Below are positions 35,785 through 45,192 of a stretch of DNA of 64,000 bases, piece by piece (the first letter of the stretch is position 1; every line of letters starts with the position of its first letter). This stretch comes from CAYVQF01 sp964454015 (lineage in GTDB: Bacteria > Myxococcota_A > Bradymonadia > UBA4248), in assembly GCA_964454015.1 (NCBI GenBank), contig CAYVQF010000013.1, positions 1 to 64,000 of the forward strand, in the 5' to 3' direction. The notes beneath the pieces are model-generated. The model did not search any database. It was not told where the DNA came from and saw nothing but the letters and a program-made list of their open reading frames with translations. The position numbers were made by a program, and so were the translations under genes.

Positions 35785-37325
35785 GGCGTTGGTTGTGGTT
35801 GATGTCGTGTTGTGTCGTGGTGAGTTGCGACGATGGTCGCGGTGGTACGCCGTCACCAGCGGATACGTCGCAGGAGGTCGCGGCGGACCAGAGCGAGCTG
35901 CCGCCGGAGATGGTGTTGCGCCTCGAGGTAGAGGTGGTGGATCCTGCGCCCCTTGGGGTGCCGCTGGTGATTGCCGTGCGGGCGGACGCGGCGGTGACGA
36001 CGCAGTTGACCCTGTGGGTGGGCGACGAAGGGCACGCGCTGCGTCTGTATCGGGGCCGGGGCTCGATTCCCTATGTAGCCAGTGCGGCGGGCGAAATGTC
36101 GCTGAGGGTGACGGCGCCCCATGTGCTGTTGCGTTCGTCTTTCATGGTGGCGCCGCGTGAGGTGGCGTGGAAAACAGAACGGATCAGTGCTGGGGAGGAG
36201 ACGTGGTTGGTGGTGGATGAGGGGGGGCTGGACGTTGGGATCGAGGGGACCTTGCGCGTGGACGCTGGGGCGCGGTTGCGCATTGGTCCTGGGGTGCGGG
36301 TGTTGCTCGGCGAGAAGGCGCGCTTGGTGGTGGAAGGTGAGCTGGTGATCGAGGGGAGCGCGGCGGCGCCGGTGCTCTTCACGCGGGCGGGTGCGGCGGC
36401 GTGGGGCGGCGTGCATTTGCGCCACGGGGCGACGGGGGTGTTGCACCACGCCTGGTTCGTTGGCGGTGGTGGCGATGAAGGCCGCGCGCTGGGGCATTCC
36501 AACTCGCAGCCGGTGGTTTTGGTGGACGACGGCCGTTTGGAGATGGTGGGCGGTGGTCTGGTGGACAACGTGGGCAAGGCGGTGGCGTCGCGGCGCGCCG
36601 AGGTGGTGTTGCGGGGGGTCTTGGTGAGTCGCTGTGACACGGGTGGGGAGCTGATGGAGAGTGTGGCCCTGATCGATGGGTGCCACTTCGTGGAGATTCC
36701 CGATGCCGATGGGATCGCTGAGGATGACGACAACGATGGGATCTACCTGCTCAGTGCCTTGGAGCGGGATGGGGTGACGTTGCAGTCCGTGGTTCGGGAT
36801 ACGGTCTTTGCGATGGGTGAGGACGATGGGATTGATCACAACAACGCCTTGGTGCGGGTGGAGCGGTGCTGGATCGAGGGCTTTGCGAACGAGGGGGTGG
36901 CGGCCTCGGCGGGGCGGCGGATAGAGGTGGTGGACACGGTGGTGCAGGGGTGTGAGCAGGGTATCGAAGCGGGATATGGTGCGCCCGAGGTGATCGTGGA
37001 GCGGACGGTGGTGCGGGATTGTGACGTAGGCCTGCGGATCGGCGACAGCTACGACTGGGAGGTGAGCGGGTCGATGACGGTGCGCCAGAGCGTGGTGACG
37101 GGCAACCGCCTGCACAACGTGTGGAATCACGTGAACGCGTTGGGTGGCCCGTTGGAGGGGGCCCTGGAGATCACTTGCTCGGCCGTGGACAGTGATGGCT
37201 GGGACGGGTCGAATGACAATGTTGCCGGTGCGGTGGTGTTGGACGCCGAGGGCTGCGCGGTGTTGCCATGGGTTGAATCGCTGTGGTGCGATGCCGGCGC
37301 GATGGGGTTGACGCGATGCGAGTAG
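35781..37325 (+). CDS. Exported right-handed beta-helix lipoprotein (CotH cassette)
   Basis: 514 residues; the start overlaps the previous stop as ATGA, implying translational coupling. Signal peptide MRRWLWLMSCCVVVSC with lipid Cys16. After an 80-residue beta domain, residues 130-480 are parallel beta-helix coils of the DUF1565/NosD type: LRVDAGARLRIGPGVRVLLG, LVVEGELVIEGSAAAPVLFT, GVHLRHGATGVLHHAWF, VVDTVVQGCEQGIEAGYG, VVRDCDVGLRIGD. An acidic insertion DADGIAEDDDNDGIYLL and GEDDGIDHNN may bind calcium. The fold often hosts polysaccharide lyases or adhesins; no lyase triad is apparent. Confidence 0.85.
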   Translation: MRRWLWLMSCCVVVSCDDGRGGTPSPADTSQEVAADQSELPPEMVLRLEVEVVDPAPLGVPLVIAVRADAAVTTQLTLWVGDEGHALRLYRGRGSIPYVASAAGEMSLRVTAPHVLLRSSFMVAPREVAWKTERISAGEETWLVVDEGGLDVGIEGTLRVDAGARLRIGPGVRVLLGEKARLVVEGELVIEGSAAAPVLFTRAGAAAWGGVHLRHGATGVLHHAWFVGGGGDEGRALGHSNSQPVVLVDDGRLEMVGGGLVDNVGKAVASRRAEVVLRGVLVSRCDTGGELMESVALIDGCHFVEIPDADGIAEDDDNDGIYLLSALERDGVTLQSVVRDTVFAMGEDDGIDHNNALVRVERCWIEGFANEGVAASAGRRIEVVDTVVQGCEQGIEAGYGAPEVIVERTVVRDCDVGLRIGDSYDWEVSGSMTVRQSVVTGNRLHNVWNHVNALGGPLEGALEITCSAVDSDGWDGSNDNVAGAVVLDAEGCAVLPWVESLWCDAGAMGLTRCE

Positions 37326-38614
37326 GCGGGTGGCCAGGTTGGGTGGTGTTGGTGGCTGCGCTGGTGTTGGCACATTGCGACGGCGGCGAAGACACCTCGG
37401 TGTGGGACACGGGTTGCGACTGCGATGCCGAGGACGAGAGTGAGCTGATCGTGGACGGTTGTGGTGAGGCCTGGGGGCACCACACGATTTGTATCGAGAG
37501 CACAGAAAAGGACTGGCGGTCTCTGCATGAGGATCCCTATGACGATGATGCGATCCGGGTGCGTCTGTGGTTCAACGACCGGCGTCCGGCGCAAGCGGAT
37601 TTGAAGATCCACGGGGGCCTATCGCGGACGTTCAAGAAAAAGTCCTATCGGTTGACCCTGCGTGAGTCCGTGCCGCCCTTTGCGGTCTTTGGCGCTGAAG
37701 AGGTGCAGCGTCGCTTCGTGTTGCAGGCATCGTGGGTGGATCCCTCTTTTTTGCGCAATTGGTTGACCTTCACGTTGTTGCGCGAGGCCGGCGGTATGGC
37801 GCCGCGGGTGGATTTTGCCCAGGTCTATGTCAATGGCAGCTATCACGGGCTTTATTTGCTGATCGAGCGGGTGGATGCGTTGTTTTTGGAGCGGCAGGGG
37901 CTGGAGACGGCGGCGGTGCTGTACAAGGCGGAGAATCACAACGCGAACTGGCGGGACAAAGCGGACCCGCTGGCGGGTTTCGATGTGCAGGAGGGCCCAG
38001 ATGACGGACATGATGATCTGGGGGAGTTGCTGCGGCGTTTGACGCGCACGCCTCGCACTGAGGAGGCTTTTGCGCGGGAGATCGCGCCGTGGCTGTGTTT
38101 GGACGATTTCATGCGGTGGCAGCGGGTGCATAGTTTTGCGCAAGACTACGATTCGTTCACCAAGAATTACTATTTGTATCACGACAGGGTGGCGGTGGCG
38201 GGTCAGGCCGCTTTTGCTTTCCGGATCATCTCGTGGGACGCCGACGCGACCTGGGGCAATTATTGGGATGGGACACCGGTCCCGGCGGATGGCAGCCCCT
38301 GGGAGGGCGGCGATGGTTGGTATGGCGGCAAGCCGTGGTACGGGACGGACGGATTTTCGCCGCGATTGTTTGGCGTGCCGAGCTATTGGGAGCGTTACAG
38401 AGCGGACTACTTGGCGGCGTTGGCTACGGTGTGGCAACCCGCGGTGCTACAGGCACGCGTCGCGGCGATGGCGGAGGAGATCGCCGAGGCGGCAGAGCGC
38501 GATCTGGCCCATTGGGGGCGTGACCGGGATTTTGGGGCTGAGGTTGCCCGGTTGTTGGAGGCCATCGCGGTACGCCATCAGACGATGGTGTCGAGCTTGA
38601 CGTCGGCGCCGTGA
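37316..38614 (+). CDS. CotH-family kinase lipoprotein
   Basis: 432 residues from the ATG at 37316, overlapping the previous gene by 10 bp. The signal peptide ends LVLAHC (His at -1 is unusual). The CotH kinase domain covers most of the rest: LKIHGGLSRTFKKKSYRLTL (phosphate-binding Lys region), VYVNGSYHGLYLLIERVD, LYKAENHNANW, FMRWQRVHSFAQDYDSFTKNYYLY, FRIISWDADATWG (metal-binding WDxD). Length and motif order match CotH proteins better than the upstream paralogue does. In spore formers and some pathogens CotH phosphorylates secreted proteins on Ser/Thr; here the cassette context suggests the beta-helix lipoproteins as partners (inference). Confidence 0.88.
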   Translation: MRVGGWPGWVVLVAALVLAHCDGGEDTSVWDTGCDCDAEDESELIVDGCGEAWGHHTICIESTEKDWRSLHEDPYDDDAIRVRLWFNDRRPAQADLKIHGGLSRTFKKKSYRLTLRESVPPFAVFGAEEVQRRFVLQASWVDPSFLRNWLTFTLLREAGGMAPRVDFAQVYVNGSYHGLYLLIERVDALFLERQGLETAAVLYKAENHNANWRDKADPLAGFDVQEGPDDGHDDLGELLRRLTRTPRTEEAFAREIAPWLCLDDFMRWQRVHSFAQDYDSFTKNYYLYHDRVAVAGQAAFAFRIISWDADATWGNYWDGTPVPADGSPWEGGDGWYGGKPWYGTDGFSPRLFGVPSYWERYRADYLAALATVWQPAVLQARVAAMAEEIAEAAERDLAHWGRDRDFGAEVARLLEAIAVRHQTMVSSLTSAP

Positions 38615-38775
38615 GAGGGGGGGCAAAAAGTGACGGGGGCGGATGGATTTTTGCGGGGGCGATACCTAATCCATGGCAGTGCGCGCGGGGGCCTGCGGCG
38701 AGCTTGCGGCAGGCGGCGCAAGAGGGCTAGGCTGATGGGTCCTGCTGGCGTGCGCTTTGGAGAAGGAGGGCGTGC

Positions 38776-40206
38776 ATGGGTGAGGCGGCGACGATCATCA
38801 TTTTGGGGGGCGCGGGCGATTTGGCGCTGCGCAAGCTGTTGCCAGCGTTGGCGCTAGCGCGGAGCAAGGGAAAGCTGCGCGAGACGACACGGATCATTGC
38901 GGCGGGCCGGAGGGCGTTGACCTCAGAGAGCTATCGTTCTCAGGTGTCACGGGCGCTGGAGGGCAGTGGTGTGTCTGGGGCCGATGCCACGACCTTTGTC
39001 GCAGATTTGACTTACGTTGCGGTGCCGGACCCAGCGGGATGGCGGGCCTTGGCCGAGAGTGTGCGCGCCTGTGAGGCGAAGCGAGGCTTGGCCAACCGTT
39101 TGATTTATATGGCGCTTCCTCCACAGCAGGTGGAGGGGACGTTGCATGCGTTGGGGGCGGTAGGGCTGAGCGTTGGCAGCGGGTGGGTCCGCTTGGTGGT
39201 GGAGAAGCCCTTTGGGCATGATCTGGCGTCGGCGCAGCATCTCAACGGGGTGATCCACGCCCATTTTGCTGAGTCGGCGGTCTACCGCATCGATCACTAT
39301 CTCGGCAAAGAGACGGTGCAGAACCTGTTGGTGCTGCGTTTTGCGAACGCGCTTTTCGAGTCGCTATGGCACCGGGATCGGATCGAGGCGGTGGAGATCA
39401 TGGTCGCCGAGTCGGCCGGGGTGGGGAGCCGGGCAGGTTATTACGACCAGGTGGGGGCGGTGCGTGACATGCTGCAGAACCACTTGCTGCAGATCTTGAC
39501 TTTGGTCGCCATGGAGGTGCCGGCTAAGATGCAGGCCGACGCCATCCGCCACGAGAAGCTCAAGGTGCTGCAGTCGTTGGTACCTCTTGGGCCCGAGGCT
39601 TTGGTGGTCGGGCAGTATGGTCCGGGGCAGGTGGGCGGCGTCGAGGTGGCAGGTTACCAGGCGGAAGCGGGGGTGCGGGCGGGATCGCCAACGGAGACCT
39701 ATGCGGCGCTGCGGGTCGAGATTGACAACTGGCGCTGGCAAGGGGTGCCTTTTTACTTGGTGACTGGCAAGCGGATGCCCGATCGTTTGACGCGCATCGC
39801 GGTGCGTTTTCGCCGGGCGCCGGTGTGTCTCTTCGAGTCGATGGGGACTTGCATGGTGTCGTCGAATGTGTTGGTGGTGACCCTGCAGCCCAACGAGGGT
39901 TTCTCCCTTCACATCGACGTCAAGGTGCCGGGCTCGCCGATGGCTCTGCGGCAAATACCTTTGCGTTTTGCTTATGACGAGCTGGGTTACCAGATGCCTG
40001 AGGCTTATGAGACCTTGTTGGTCGACGTGGTCAGAGGGGATCAGACTCTTTTCGTGCATGCAGACGAGGTGGAGCATGCGTGGCGCTATTTCTCCGGTCT
40101 GTCGTCGCTGTCGCTGCCTTTGCACACTTACGACGCTGGGACCTGGGGACCATCGGCGGCGTTGTCCCATGGGATTTGGGAGCGCCGTCTGGTGACGGAG
40201 GTTTGA
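38776..40206 (+). CDS. zwf: Glucose-6-phosphate 1-dehydrogenase
   Basis: 476 residues; AAGGAGGG precedes the ATG at 38776. NADP-binding IILGGAGDLALRKLLPAL, substrate-binding/active-site RIDHYLGKETVQNLLVLRFAN (catalytic His in RIDHYLGKE), VAESAGVGSRAGYYDQVGAVRDMLQNHLLQ. Catalyses NADP-linked oxidation of glucose 6-phosphate to 6-phosphogluconolactone, the first step of the oxidative pentose phosphate pathway. First gene of an operon with pgl (next codon) and gnd. Confidence 0.96.
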   Translation: MGEAATIIILGGAGDLALRKLLPALALARSKGKLRETTRIIAAGRRALTSESYRSQVSRALEGSGVSGADATTFVADLTYVAVPDPAGWRALAESVRACEAKRGLANRLIYMALPPQQVEGTLHALGAVGLSVGSGWVRLVVEKPFGHDLASAQHLNGVIHAHFAESAVYRIDHYLGKETVQNLLVLRFANALFESLWHRDRIEAVEIMVAESAGVGSRAGYYDQVGAVRDMLQNHLLQILTLVAMEVPAKMQADAIRHEKLKVLQSLVPLGPEALVVGQYGPGQVGGVEVAGYQAEAGVRAGSPTETYAALRVEIDNWRWQGVPFYLVTGKRMPDRLTRIAVRFRRAPVCLFESMGTCMVSSNVLVVTLQPNEGFSLHIDVKVPGSPMALRQIPLRFAYDELGYQMPEAYETLLVDVVRGDQTLFVHADEVEHAWRYFSGLSSLSLPLHTYDAGTWGPSAALSHGIWERRLVTEV

Positions 40207-40935
40207 ATGGAGCGTCTCTTGATTTTCGCACATGGGAGCGCGGACGAAGCGGCGCAGGCCGCGGCTGACGAAGTGGCCGAGCTGATCAAGGCTTTCATCG
40301 CTTTTCGTGGTGGGTGTCGTTGGGCCCTGGCTGGTGGCCGCACGCCGCAGCCTTTGTACCGCGCATTGGCGCGACGCGACGATATTGCTTGGGAGCAGGT
40401 GCATTTTTTTTGGGGTGATGAGCGCTGTGTGGCGCTGGACGACCCACAGAGCAATGCGCGGATGGTGCGGGAGGCACTGCTCGATCATTTGCCCGTCGCG
40501 GCGACGCAGGTGCATGTGATGGAGACGTGGCGCGGCGGCGGCGGCGCTGCTGCGGCGCACTATGAGGGGCTGCTTGGGAGGGTTCCGCTGGATTTGGTCT
40601 TGCTCGGGATGGGGGCGGATGGGCATACGGCCTCGCTTTTTCCCGGCGATGGGGCTCTGGCGTGCGGGTCTGGTCTGTGGGTCAGTGAGGCCAAGGCACC
40701 GGCGCCGCCCTATGAGCGCTTGACCTTGTCAGTAGCGGCGCTTCGCGCTGCGCGGGAGATTCGCTTCTTGGTGAGTGGTGCCGACAAAGGGCCGGCGCTG
40801 GCGCAGGTGGTCGCGGAGCTAAGCACGGGGCAGGCGCTGCTGCCGGCAGCGCAGGTGGCGCTGGGGCGGGCGACGACATGGCACATCGATGCGGCTGCGG
40901 CCGCGCAACTGGGACCGGACCGGGCGCGCTCATAG
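40207..40935 (+). CDS. pgl: 6-phosphogluconolactonase
   Basis: 242 residues; its ATG follows the zwf stop with no gap. Family motifs: WALAGGRTPQPLYRAL, WEQVHFFWGDERCVALDDPQSNARM, LDLVLLGMGADGHTASLFPG, RLTLSVAAL, and a conserved FLVSGADKG. Hydrolyses 6-phosphogluconolactone to 6-phosphogluconate. The gene order zwf-pgl-gnd places all three enzymes of the oxidative branch in one transcript. Confidence 0.95.
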   Translation: MERLLIFAHGSADEAAQAAADEVAELIKAFIAFRGGCRWALAGGRTPQPLYRALARRDDIAWEQVHFFWGDERCVALDDPQSNARMVREALLDHLPVAATQVHVMETWRGGGGAAAAHYEGLLGRVPLDLVLLGMGADGHTASLFPGDGALACGSGLWVSEAKAPAPPYERLTLSVAALRAAREIRFLVSGADKGPALAQVVAELSTGQALLPAAQVALGRATTWHIDAAAAAQLGPDRARS

Positions 40936-40978
40936 ACGCGTGCGGCCGTGGGCAGACCCATGGAAAGGAGAGAAGCAG

Positions 40979-42409
40979 ATGGCAGCAGGAACGAAGGCGG
41001 ACCTTGCGGTCTTGGGGCTAGGGGTGATGGGACGTGCGCTGGCGAAGAATTTTGCTTCCCGGGGCTTGCGCACGGCGGTGTGGAATAGGCGCGCCGGCGT
41101 CGTGGAGGCGTTGGTGGCCGAAGACGACGGCGCCAAGTTGATTCCGCTGGCGGATCTTTATGCGCTGCAGCACCAGCTCGTGAGCCCGCGGGTGGTGGTC
41201 TTGATGGTGACAGCGGGAGCGGCGGTGGACGGTCTATTGGACGAGCTTGCGGGCATCCTGGCGCCTGGTGACATCGTCGTGGATGCGGGCAACACCTGGT
41301 ACGCCGACACGGAGCGGCGGGAGCAACGGATGGCCGAGGCGGGGATTGATTTCGTGGGCATGGGAGTCTCAGGCGGCGAGGCCGGGGCGCTGCGTGGGCC
41401 TTCGCTGATGCCAGGTGGCTCTGCGGCTGCCTATGCGCGCCTGTCCCCCATGCTGGAGGCCATCGCCGCGCGGACCGATTCGGGTCCTTGTGTGACCCAT
41501 GTCGGCCCGGGCGGCGCGGGGCACTTCGTCAAAATGGTTCACAATGGCATCGAGTACGCGGACATGCAGCTCATCGCCGAGGTCTACCACCTGTTGCGGG
41601 ATGGGCTGGGCTATGACGCGCCGCGCTTGGCGGCGCTGTTCGAGCGGTGGTCTCGGGGTCCTCTGGCGTCCTATCTGATCGACATCAGCGCGGAGATTTT
41701 TACGGTCCGCGATCCGCGCGGCTCCGGTTGGCTGGTGGACGCGGTTCTGGATGCGGCGGCTCAGAAGGGGACGGGCCGCTGGACGGTGCAAGCTGCGCTG
41801 GATTTGGGGGTGGCCGTGCCGGCGATCAGCGCTGCCGTCGAGGCGCGGATGCTCTCGGCGGCCGTGGACGCGAGGGCGCGCGCCGCTGTGCGTCTGCGCG
41901 GGCCTCGGGCAGTGGAGGGCGCCATGGCCACCAGCGTCGCCATCGAGGAGGCCCTGCACGATGCGCTGTTGGCTGCCAAGATCGTCGCCTACGCGCAGGG
42001 GTTGGCCCTCATCAGCGCCGCGTCACAGCGCTACCAATGGTCCATCTCCCTTGCCGAGGTGGCCCGCGTGTGGAAGGGAGGCTGCATCATCAGGGCGCGG
42101 CTGTTGGATACCTTGATGCGCCTCTACCAAGAGACGCCAGCGTTGGAGAATCTCTTGTTGGCAGACGAGATGGTTGACAAGGTGGACAAGCTCCAAGGTG
42201 CGTGGCGCATGGTGCTGGGAGCAGCAGCGGCGAGCGGGGTGCCCGCGCCGGCGATGAGCGCCGCGCTGGCTTATTACGATGGCTACCGCTGCGCCCGACT
42301 TCCCCACAATCTCCTCCAAGCGCAGCGCGATGCCTTTGGGGCGCACACTTACATTCGCTTGGATGCCCGTGAGGAAGGGGCGGTGCACAGCCATTGGCTC
42401 GCGGAATAG
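40979..42409 (+). CDS. gnd: 6-phosphogluconate dehydrogenase, decarboxylating
   Basis: 476 residues from the ATG at 40979 (GGAAAGGAG upstream); the open frame before it is not coding. Rossmann start LAVLGLGVMGRALAKNFASRG, FVGMGVSGGEAGALRGPSLMPGG, catalytic VGPGGAGHFVKMVHNGIEYADMQLIAEVY (the Lys after GHFV), ISLAEVARVWKGGCIIRARLL, and a C-terminal QRDAFGAHTYIRLD. Length equals the usual 470-480. Produces ribulose 5-phosphate, CO2 and NADPH. Last gene of the pentose phosphate operon. Confidence 0.96.
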   Translation: MAAGTKADLAVLGLGVMGRALAKNFASRGLRTAVWNRRAGVVEALVAEDDGAKLIPLADLYALQHQLVSPRVVVLMVTAGAAVDGLLDELAGILAPGDIVVDAGNTWYADTERREQRMAEAGIDFVGMGVSGGEAGALRGPSLMPGGSAAAYARLSPMLEAIAARTDSGPCVTHVGPGGAGHFVKMVHNGIEYADMQLIAEVYHLLRDGLGYDAPRLAALFERWSRGPLASYLIDISAEIFTVRDPRGSGWLVDAVLDAAAQKGTGRWTVQAALDLGVAVPAISAAVEARMLSAAVDARARAAVRLRGPRAVEGAMATSVAIEEALHDALLAAKIVAYAQGLALISAASQRYQWSISLAEVARVWKGGCIIRARLLDTLMRLYQETPALENLLLADEMVDKVDKLQGAWRMVLGAAAASGVPAPAMSAALAYYDGYRCARLPHNLLQAQRDAFGAHTYIRLDAREEGAVHSHWLAE

Positions 42410-42539
42410 GTGTGGCGCGTGGTTTTAGGGATGCTGTAAAATTCCACCTTGACGCGGTTGCCGCGTATGCTACCTTTTCACTCAGGTCGACTGGTGATGT
42501 AGCATTGGTCGGCACACGGTTTACGTGAGAGGTGGACCG

Positions 42540-43427
42540 GTGGCAGACGAGACGCGCGCGCATAGCCTTGACGCTCCCCATGGGTGGCTGGGCGACCTCG
42601 TTGCTTATCGACCCTTGCGGTTGGTGAGTTGTTGTGGCAGCACCCAGCTCTGTAGAGCGGTTGAGGTCGAGAGTGGCCAGGAGGTGCTGATCAAGGTCTT
42701 GGATGGCACGTTGGCGGAGGACGAGGACTCGCAAGAGCTGTTTTTTGCCGAGTCGAGCGTCATGGCTGAGCTTTCGCACCCGAATTTGCTCGAGGTTCGT
42801 GATCTCAAGCGCTGTGATGGTCGGGTGGTCATCGTGACGGAGTGGGTGGAGGGCGAGCGCCTCGACGCGGTGGTGCAGAGTGGGCGGATGCCCCTGATCA
42901 AGGTGCTGCGCGTTGGGATGCAGCTCTCTCGCTTGCTGAGTTATTTGCACGAGCGCAACCTATTTCGCTGCGATTTGTCGTTGGCGAACATCTTGTTGCG
43001 TGCAGATGGGACGTTGAAGGTGATGCACGTGGGTCGCAGTGTGCATGGTGCGGCGCTGCGCAGTGATCGTTTGGAGATCGGCCCGTACATTTCGCCAGAA
43101 GAGGCGCTGGGTTTGGCGCCGACACCAGCATCGGCCCTGTTCCAGCTTGGGGTGGCGCTTTATTTGATGCTGACGGGGGAGCTTCCGTGGGCGGAAGCGC
43201 GGACGCTGAACAACCTCGACCAGGTGTTGCCGTCTCTGGGAGAGCGCCAGCGCAATCTGCCACCGTTGATGGTTCGCTTGGTGGATCGTTTGCTGTCCTT
43301 CGACCCGAGTTTACGTCCGCAGCGGGCGATGGAAGTGCTCAAGACCCTGCAAGAGCTGGCGAGTCAGGTGGGCCCGACGCCGCGTGACAGTGGCTCCTGG
43401 CGCTTGGTGGTGCCGCGGCCTCGCTGA
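42540..43427 (+). CDS. Protein-kinase-like protein, probable pseudokinase
   Basis: 295 residues; GTG at 42540 follows GAGAGG (an upstream GTG at 42525 is the alternative). A Hanks-type fold is visible end to end: beta-3 Lys52 (VLIKVLDG), AELSHPNLLEV, VTEWVEGERLD, ISPEEALG, and a C-lobe ending FDPSLRPQRAMEVLKTLQ. The catalytic loop is RCDLSLAN (HRDLKPxN expected): Asp and Asn kept, Lys to Ser. The DFG motif is HVG, so the metal-binding Asp is His. The helix-F Asp is also lost (SALFQLGVALYLML). The glycine loop is CCGSTQLCRA. Probably catalytically dead, possibly a scaffold or regulatory partner of an active kinase (inference). Confidence 0.85.
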   Translation: MADETRAHSLDAPHGWLGDLVAYRPLRLVSCCGSTQLCRAVEVESGQEVLIKVLDGTLAEDEDSQELFFAESSVMAELSHPNLLEVRDLKRCDGRVVIVTEWVEGERLDAVVQSGRMPLIKVLRVGMQLSRLLSYLHERNLFRCDLSLANILLRADGTLKVMHVGRSVHGAALRSDRLEIGPYISPEEALGLAPTPASALFQLGVALYLMLTGELPWAEARTLNNLDQVLPSLGERQRNLPPLMVRLVDRLLSFDPSLRPQRAMEVLKTLQELASQVGPTPRDSGSWRLVVPRPR

Positions 43428-43440
43428 AGGCGGGTCGCAA

Positions 43441-44166
43441 TCATTCGGCCAGACGAAGGGCGGCAGCGACGGCGATGGGGGCGGTTTCGGCGCGGAGAAT
43501 CTGTTGTCCCAAGCGTACGGCCTGTGCACCAGCGGCGATGAGGGCGGCGCATTCTTCGGGGGTGAAGCCCCCTTCAGGGCCGCTGGCGAAGGCCAGCGCG
43601 CCGTCCTCTGCCAGTGGAAACAGAGAGCGCTGGGCGAGTGGGTCACCAAAGCAGATGAGCGGGCTAGGGGTGGGCAAGCGCGCCAGTTGTTGGGCCATGG
43701 GGAGGGGAGGGAGTAGGCGCGGCACGTTGTGGGCACCGCTCTGACGGGCAGCTTCTTCGACGATGCGCTGCATGCGGGCCAGTTTTTTACTCAGGTCTTT
43801 GCCGCTCCAGTCAATGACGCTGCGTGTCGTGGTCAGGGGGGCGATGAGGTCGACGCCGAGCTCGGTGGCTTTTTCGAGCATCCACTCGAAGCGGTTTGCT
43901 TTGCACAGGGCAGGCAGGAGGGTCAGGTGGCGGCGGTTCTTCGTGGGAGGGGGGGCGATCAGGGGCGAGAGCTCGGTGAGGTGCCATTGTTTGGGGCCCT
44001 GGCGGAGGGTGCCTTCCCGTTGCTGGCCCAGGGTGTCGAAGACGGTGATGCGTTCCCCCTGGCCCAAGCGCAAGACGATGACCACGTGCCGCACCAGGCT
44101 CTCGGGGAGGAGGATGGCGGTGGCGTCGGGGTCGAGGGGGCCATCACTCAGGGGGAAGCGGCGCAT
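43441..44166 (-). CDS. rsmE: 16S rRNA m3U1498 methyltransferase
   Basis: 241 residues. SPOUT family RsmE motifs: LPALCKANRFEWMLEKATELGVDLIAPL, ERSVxx-like TTRSVIDW, QRIVEEAARQSGA, LAFASGPEGGFTPEECA and the knotted SAM-binding end RLGQQILRAETAPIAVAAALRL. Methylates U1498 of 16S rRNA. Downstream of prmA on the same strand, a common pairing. Confidence 0.94.
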   Translation of the reverse strand: MRRFPLSDGPLDPDATAILLPESLVRHVVIVLRLGQGERITVFDTLGQQREGTLRQGPKQWHLTELSPLIAPPPTKNRRHLTLLPALCKANRFEWMLEKATELGVDLIAPLTTTRSVIDWSGKDLSKKLARMQRIVEEAARQSGAHNVPRLLPPLPMAQQLARLPTPSPLICFGDPLAQRSLFPLAEDGALAFASGPEGGFTPEECAALIAAGAQAVRLGQQILRAETAPIAVAAALRLAE

Positions 44167-44231
44167 TTTTTTGAGCCATCGTTGGGAGAGGTGGGTGGGG
44201 GTCTAGGGCCTGCGGGGTGGTTCAGGCGCTC

Positions 44232-45164
44232 TCAAGTGGCTGCGGGGCGGCGATAGTGCAAGGAGACCCACTCTCCCATGGGCTTGATATCGATGGGGGT
44301 GAGGAGAGCTCTTTGGGTGAAGTGGTGGTCGACTTTCTCGGCTTCATCGCGGAGGACGCCGCTCAAGACGAGGTGTCCCCCTGGTTGGACGCGTGCCACG
44401 AGGTGCGGGCAGAGTTCGCACAGGACCGAGGAGATGATGTTGGCGACGACCAGTGGGTAGGTGGTGGTGAGGTCGGCCAGGGGTGTTTCGGCGAAGGTGC
44501 AGCCCGCGGCTTGGTTCAGGGTAGCGTTCTCGCGGCTGACCATGACGGCGTCGGGGTCATTGTCGATGCCCATGACGTCGGGGATACCGAGGCGGGCGCC
44601 GGCGATGGCGAGGACGCCTGAGCCGCAGCCGACGTCGAGGAAGGCGTCGATGGTGTGGTCGGCGCTGATGGCGTCGATGGCCTGCAAGCAGAGGCGGGTG
44701 GTTTCATGGAGCCCGGTGCCGAAGGCCATCCCGGGTTCGATGACGAGGACTTCGACGCCTGGAGGTGCTTCGTAGGGGGCCCAGGGTGCGCGCACGGCCA
44801 GGCGCGGCGAGATTTGGGCGGGCTGGAACCAGTGGCGCCAGTTGCTTTGCCAGGAGGTGTCGCTGTAGTGGGAGATCTCGGCGTGGATGGGGGTGTCGAG
44901 TTCTCTGGCGTGTTGGATGAGGGCGGCGCGTAGGTCGCTGATGGCGGCGGCGAGGTGGAGGTCGAAGTAGGTGTTGAGGCGTTTGCACGGGCGGGGGCGG
45001 AGCGCATCGGTGGCGACTTGGACGTCGTCTTCCTCATGGAAGGCGTCGGCACCCGCGGCGTAGAGGTTGAGGTAGATCAGGGCCTCCAGGTCGTCAGCGT
45101 CGCAGGGGAAGGTAACGCTGAGGTGGAGCCAGCCAGAGGGGGCTTGGTTTTGGCTTTGGGGCAT
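44232..45164 (-). CDS. prmA: Ribosomal protein L11 methyltransferase
   Basis: 310 residues. Class I SAM methyltransferase: substrate-binding N-terminal domain, PGMAFGTGLHETTRLCL, motif I LDVGCGSGVLAIAGARLG, MGIDNDPDAVMVSRENATLN, VANIISSVLCELCPHL. Methylates ribosomal protein L11. It is followed by rsmE after 65 bp and preceded by dapB with only 28 bp, so dapA-dapB-prmA-rsmE may form one operon. Confidence 0.94.
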   Translation of the reverse strand: MPQSQNQAPSGWLHLSVTFPCDADDLEALIYLNLYAAGADAFHEEDDVQVATDALRPRPCKRLNTYFDLHLAAAISDLRAALIQHARELDTPIHAEISHYSDTSWQSNWRHWFQPAQISPRLAVRAPWAPYEAPPGVEVLVIEPGMAFGTGLHETTRLCLQAIDAISADHTIDAFLDVGCGSGVLAIAGARLGIPDVMGIDNDPDAVMVSRENATLNQAAGCTFAETPLADLTTTYPLVVANIISSVLCELCPHLVARVQPGGHLVLSGVLRDEAEKVDHHFTQRALLTPIDIKPMGEWVSLHYRRPAAT

Positions 45165-45192
45165 GGGGCGTGCTCGTGGTTAAGTGGGTGCC

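Noticed and set aside
42448..42475. TTGACG...TATGCT as promoter of the pseudokinase gene
   Set aside because: Spacer of 11 bp is too short for a standard promoter.
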